This document shows positions 61,134-64,000 of a stretch of 64,000 bases of DNA, piece by piece. Below the pieces are notes generated by a model, which was not told the DNA's origin, did no database searches, and saw nothing but the letters and a program-made list of their open reading frames with translations. The first letter of the stretch is position 1. The number at the start of each line of letters is the position of its first letter. A program made the translations under genes and the position numbers. This DNA comes from Blautia sp. (GTDB taxonomy: Bacteria; Bacillota; Clostridia; Lachnospirales; Lachnospiraceae), in assembly GCA_022770365.1 (NCBI GenBank), contig JALEHU010000099.1:21199-85198 (forward strand), written 5' to 3'.

Positions 61134-62018
61134 TTACACTTTCTCCTGGATGTTCTTGCCGAACAATCCTGCAGGTTTTACAAGAAGCACGATAATCAGT
61201 ACCGCGAATACGATCGCATCAGCAACCTGGGAAGAAATATAGGCTCTTCCGAAAATTTCGATCACGCCAAGAAGGATTCCTCCGATCATGGCTCCCGGAA
61301 TGGAACCGATACCGCCGAATACCGCCGCCACGAATGCTTTGATACCGGGCATCGCTCCTGTATAGGGTGTTAATGTGGGATAGGCGGAACATAACAGAAG
61401 ACCGGCAATCGCAGCCAGTCCGGAACCAATGGCAAATGTCAGGGAAATCGTGGCATTTACATTCACGCCCATCAGCTGGGCTGCGTCTCTGTCTTCGGAA
61501 ACCGCCTGCATGGCACGTCCGGGTTTTGTCTTTTTAACAAAGAATGTAAGGCCAAGCATGATCACAATGCAGGCAAGGATTGTCACAATTGTGATTCCCT
61601 TGATCGTCAGCCTTCCATCAAACAATGTCAGAGTAGGAGCATTAATAACAGTTACAAAACTCTTCGCATCTGCTCCAAAGATCAGCAGAGCCAGGTTCTG
61701 AAGCAGATAACTGACACCGATGGCAGTGATCAGAACTGCAAGGTTGGAAGATGCTTTTCGAAGAGGGCGGTAAGCAACCATCTCGATCACCACGCCAAGA
61801 ACTGTACATACGATAATGCCCAGAATTACGGACAACAGCGGAGAAAGCCCGGCTTTCGTGATTGCAGTCAGAATCACAAACGCACCGACCATGATAACAT
61901 CTCCGTGAGCAAAATTCAGCATCTTAGCAATACCGTATACCATGGTATATCCCAATGCGATAATTGCGTAAACACTGCCCAGGCTTATCCCATCTTTTAA
62001 ATAAGATATAAAACTCAT
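61134..62018 (-). CDS. livH: Branched-chain amino-acid ABC importer, permease LivH
   Basis: From ATG 62018 (GAGGTGCACT upstream) the product has 294 residues and about eight helices. YAIIALGYTMVYGIAKMLNFAHGDVIMVGAFV is the LivH opening block, and GRAMQAVSEDRDAAQLMGVNVNATISLTFAIGSGLAAIAG is the coupling loop. An ATG four codons upstream lacks a binding site. Confidence 0.92.
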   Translation of the reverse strand: MSFISYLKDGISLGSVYAIIALGYTMVYGIAKMLNFAHGDVIMVGAFVILTAITKAGLSPLLSVILGIIVCTVLGVVIEMVAYRPLRKASSNLAVLITAIGVSYLLQNLALLIFGADAKSFVTVINAPTLTLFDGRLTIKGITIVTILACIVIMLGLTFFVKKTKPGRAMQAVSEDRDAAQLMGVNVNATISLTFAIGSGLAAIAGLLLCSAYPTLTPYTGAMPGIKAFVAAVFGGIGSIPGAMIGGILLGVIEIFGRAYISSQVADAIVFAVLIIVLLVKPAGLFGKNIQEKV

Positions 62019-62080
62019 AGTGCACCTCATAAAATGAATTTATCGTTACGGTTACCGCCCAAAGGGCTTTTTAACATTTA

Positions 62081-62123
62081 TTTATATCATAGAAAAGTGC
62101 ATGGCATTTCTCTATGATATAAA
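62081..62123. repeat. Dispersed palindromic repeat, copy 2
   Basis: TTTATATCATAG (62081-62092) pairs with CTATGATATAAA (62112-62123) around an inner AAAGTGC...GCATTTC stem. The arms and inner stem match the element at 9428-9467. Changes fall mostly in the loop and at the base of the inner stem, where a mismatch in copy 1 is paired here. Confidence 0.6.
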
Positions 62124-62126
62124 TAA

Positions 62127-62160
62127 AGGGACGGTTCCTTGTTCACAGGTAACCGTCCCT
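62127..62160 (-). terminator. REP-like hairpin between livK and livH
   Basis: AGGGACGGTT (62127-62136) pairs with AACCGTCCCT (62151-62160), with CCT/AGG inside. The GGGACGG sequence is typical of REP elements tied to single-strand transposase relatives. On the minus strand it is followed by TTTATTTATA, so it may also act as a partial terminator and raise binding protein over permease. Confidence 0.6.
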
Positions 62161-62201
62161 CCGTTTCTTAAACGGCAATCCCCCGCGTATTCAGGGAAAT
62201 A

Positions 62202-63359
62202 TTAGTCCATCATCTCGTAAGCGCCGTCTTTGATCACAACGGCCTTAGGAGCCTTATCGCATTCGCCGTCTTCTGTCCATTTCGCTGTTCCGGTAAGACC
62301 GTCAAGCTCAATGTTCAGCATGGAAGCGGAAAGCGCTGCACTGATGTCTTCATTGGACATATCCGGTGTGATACCAGCGTCTTCTGCTGCTAATTTGATA
62401 GCATAGATTACGTCGTAAGCATCTGCTGCAAACTGGTTAGGAATTTCGCCGTTGTTAGCTTCTTTGTAAGCTGTTACAAAGTTTACAGTAGCTTCATCTT
62501 CAGATGTTGCGGAGAATGGTGTCAGAAGCATAACACCTTCTGCAAGAGAGGTATCAAAATTCTCTACGTTAAGGATACCGTCCATACCGTCAACACCGAA
62601 TACTGTGATGTCAAGTCCTGCATCAGCTGCCTGCTGAAGGATCAGAGCATTGTCAGAATAGTAGTTCGGCAGGAACAGAAGTTCTGCGCCGCTCTCTTTG
62701 ATCTTGGAAAGCTGTACGGAAAAGTCTGTGTTGCTGTCTGTGGTGTAAGCTTCATCTGCAACAACTTCCAGTCCGTATTCTGCTGCGCCTTCGATAAAGG
62801 AATCATGTACACCTACATTGTAATCTGCTGCGGAATCGTAAAGAGTTGCAACTTTGGTGGCAAGTCCTTTTTCGGAAATATACTGTGCGGATTTGGTTCC
62901 CTGTGCCGGGTCTGTGAAGCACATACGGAATTCATTGGATCCTGCTGTGATACAGTCTACTGCACTTCCGGACGGTGTGAACAGGAATGTAGTCTCAGCT
63001 GCCTCAGCACCTACTGCAATACAGGCACCGGATGTAACAGTTCCGCAAAGCATCTGCATGCCTTTGTCAAGAAGGTCATTGTATGCGTTCAGAGCTTTCT
63101 CCGGATCGCCCTGGTCATCACCGGCATCCAGGATCTCCACCTGATATCCGTTCATTCCGCCGGCTGCATTGATCTCATCTGCTGCAATCTTGGCTGCGTT
63201 ATAAACGCCAAGACCATACTGTGCATAATCACCGGTCATAGGTCCGATCACACCGATCTTAAATGTTTCGTCCTCTGCGAATACAGATACAGGAGCTACT
63301 GCTGCTGCAGCCATGGCAACTGCTGCTGTCACACTAAGTGCTTTTTTCCAATTTCTCAT
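62202..63359 (-). CDS. livK: Branched-chain amino-acid binding protein LivK/LivJ
   Basis: The 385-residue protein has a signal peptide (RNWKK, hydrophobic core, SVFA at 27-28) and the type I leucine-binding fold: FKIGVIGPMTGDYAQYGLGVYNAAKIAADEINAAGGMNG, PSGSAVDCITAGSNEFRM and GVHDSFIEGAAEYGLEVV. It delivers leucine, isoleucine or valine to LivHM. It has no lipobox cysteine. The ATG follows AGGAGGAGAAAGTATT. A hairpin leader lies between promoter and start. Confidence 0.92.
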   Translation of the reverse strand: MRNWKKALSVTAAVAMAAAAVAPVSVFAEDETFKIGVIGPMTGDYAQYGLGVYNAAKIAADEINAAGGMNGYQVEILDAGDDQGDPEKALNAYNDLLDKGMQMLCGTVTSGACIAVGAEAAETTFLFTPSGSAVDCITAGSNEFRMCFTDPAQGTKSAQYISEKGLATKVATLYDSAADYNVGVHDSFIEGAAEYGLEVVADEAYTTDSNTDFSVQLSKIKESGAELLFLPNYYSDNALILQQAADAGLDITVFGVDGMDGILNVENFDTSLAEGVMLLTPFSATSEDEATVNFVTAYKEANNGEIPNQFAADAYDVIYAIKLAAEDAGITPDMSNEDISAALSASMLNIELDGLTGTAKWTEDGECDKAPKAVVIKDGAYEMMD

Positions 63360-63430
63360 AATACTTTCTCCTCCTATTTTGTAGAGTGCCAGAAGCCAGA
63401 AGAATCCATATCCATTCTCAGCCGATTATA

Positions 63431-63480
63431 AAGTCAAAAAGCCCACTGGGTTCCCAGCCGGCTTTGGCTTCCTCTGACTT
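63431..63480 (-). promoter_or_regulatory. Structured leader of livK, possible attenuator
   Basis: Nested stems AAGTCA/TGACTT (63431-63436 with 63475-63480), AAAGCC/GGCTTT (63438-63443 with 63460-63465) and CTGGG/CCCAG close on a short loop. On the minus strand the inner stem is followed by TTTTTGAC. It begins only about 10 nt after the transcript start, so it is more likely a regulatory hairpin than an ordinary terminator. Confidence 0.5.
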
Positions 63481-63492
63481 ATTAATGTACAA

Positions 63493-63521
63493 ATTATAGC
63501 ACCTTGTATTTTTGAATGCAA
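63493..63521 (-). promoter_or_regulatory. Promoter of the liv operon
   Basis: Minus-strand TTGCAT (63516-63521), a 17-nt spacer and a perfect TATAAT (63493-63498) lie about 135 nt ahead of livK. Confidence 0.7.
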
Positions 63522-63565
63522 GTATGAATTTACAAAAATTTTATAATTTTAAAGAAATAAAGCAA

Positions 63566-63601
63566 TAAAAAGCTCCCCGGATGGATAATTCACCGGGAAG
63601 C
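63566..63601 (-). terminator. Terminator after rplT
   Basis: GCTCCCCGG (63572-63580) pairs with CCGGGAAGC (63593-63601), with one G-T pair. TTTTTATT follows on the minus strand. Confidence 0.85.
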
Positions 63602-63636
63602 CTGCTCTCTGATGCTTTTTAATTGTAAAAAACGAA

Positions 63637-63993
63637 TTAAGCAACTGCTTTCTTCGCGATTTCAGCAAGTGCTGCAAAGCCTTCTGCATCGTTTACTGCA
63701 AGGTCTGCAAGCATCTTTCTGTTGATATCGATGTTTGCAACTTTCAGTCCATGCATCATTTTGCTGTAGGAAAGTCCGTTCATTCTTGCTGCAGCATTGA
63801 TGCGTGCAATCCAGAGCTGTCTGAACTGACGTTTTCTCTGCTTTCTGCCTGCGTAAGCACTGGTAAGTGCTCTCATTACAGACTGTTTTGCTACTCTATA
63901 CTGTTTGGAACGGGCTCCTCTGTAGCCTTTTGCCAGTTTTAATGTACGGTTATGTTTTTTCTTTGCGTTTAAGCCGCCTTTAATTCTTGCCAT
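63637..63993 (-). CDS. rplT: Large ribosomal subunit protein bL20
   Basis: The 118-residue basic protein is full length and reads [70 protein letters not shown], which is clear bL20. It binds 23S rRNA early in assembly of the large subunit. It is normally the last gene of infC-rpmI-rplT; its partners would lie beyond the right edge. The L20 autoregulatory leader would lie there too. Confidence 0.97.
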   Translation of the reverse strand: MARIKGGLNAKKKHNRTLKLAKGYRGARSKQYRVAKQSVMRALTSAYAGRKQRKRQFRQLWIARINAAARMNGLSYSKMMHGLKVANIDINRKMLADLAVNDAEGFAALAEIAKKAVA

Positions 63994-64000
63994 TTCTTAT

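Overview
The window looks like chromosome of a low-GC Gram-positive gut anaerobe of the Lachnospiraceae type (Blautia, Mediterraneibacter or Ruminococcus relatives). The reasons are DUF4364, DUF1836, DUF1002 and YerC/YecD family proteins, meso-diaminopimelate dehydrogenase, ferredoxin-type aldo-keto reductase, YesM/YesN two-component genes and strong AGGAGG ribosome binding sites. Species cannot be told from the sequence alone. No rRNA, tRNA, CRISPR array, prophage or insertion sequence was seen.

Region 1 (1-1.7 kb) is a metal-response edge: a CsoR-family repressor, a J-domain protein, and a strong promoter carrying two CsoR-type operators. That promoter fires off the left end into a gene of which only the first codons are visible.

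Region 2 (1.7-15.7 kb) is the most interesting part. A nickel/peptide-type ABC importer with a methyltransferase at the end of its operon lies next to a LysR regulator. It is followed by a cobalamin-riboswitch-controlled cobalt importer (cbiM-N-Q and a fused cbiO-cbiK). After that comes an 824-residue protein with the architecture methyltransferase, M14 zinc deacylase, methyltransferase. Three copies of an 18-nt motif (ATCCCCCC-N4-GGCTTG, read on the minus strand) sit on the -35 elements ahead of the importer (two copies) and ahead of the three-domain protein (one copy). This links the two loci as one probable regulon. I propose a coordinated metal or metal-chelate uptake and processing system.

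Region 3 (15.8-33.6 kb) holds cell-wall NlpC/P60 proteins, ddh, a J-domain/TPR protein, DUF5685, a zinc-ribbon protein, a flavin reductase, an RlmI-type rRNA methyltransferase, a DUF1002 secreted protein, a VOC protein, a frameshifted MerR regulator with an intact MerR-type promoter, an aldo-keto reductase, a HAD phosphatase, a diguanylate cyclase and a GNAT protein. Region 4 (33.7-43.8 kb) holds RlmD, PcrA, a GH36 alpha-galactosidase divergent from an AraC regulator, a DUF1836 protein, a PTS-IIC-like membrane protein and YerC.

Region 5 (44-53.3 kb) is a sugar-sensing and uptake cluster on the minus strand. A membrane-anchored sugar-binding sensor, a YesM-type kinase, a YesN/AraC-type response regulator and a XylF-like lipoprotein are followed by ChvE-MmsA-MmsB, a multiple-monosaccharide ABC importer.

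Region 6 (53.4-64 kb) holds YesL, a TIGR01212 radical SAM protein, DUF4364, RarA, a polysaccharide deacetylase, a cytidylate-kinase-like protein at the end of a complete branched-chain amino-acid importer (livK-H-M-G-F), and rplT at the right edge. Starts were moved inward from the longest open frame where a good ribosome binding site demanded it.
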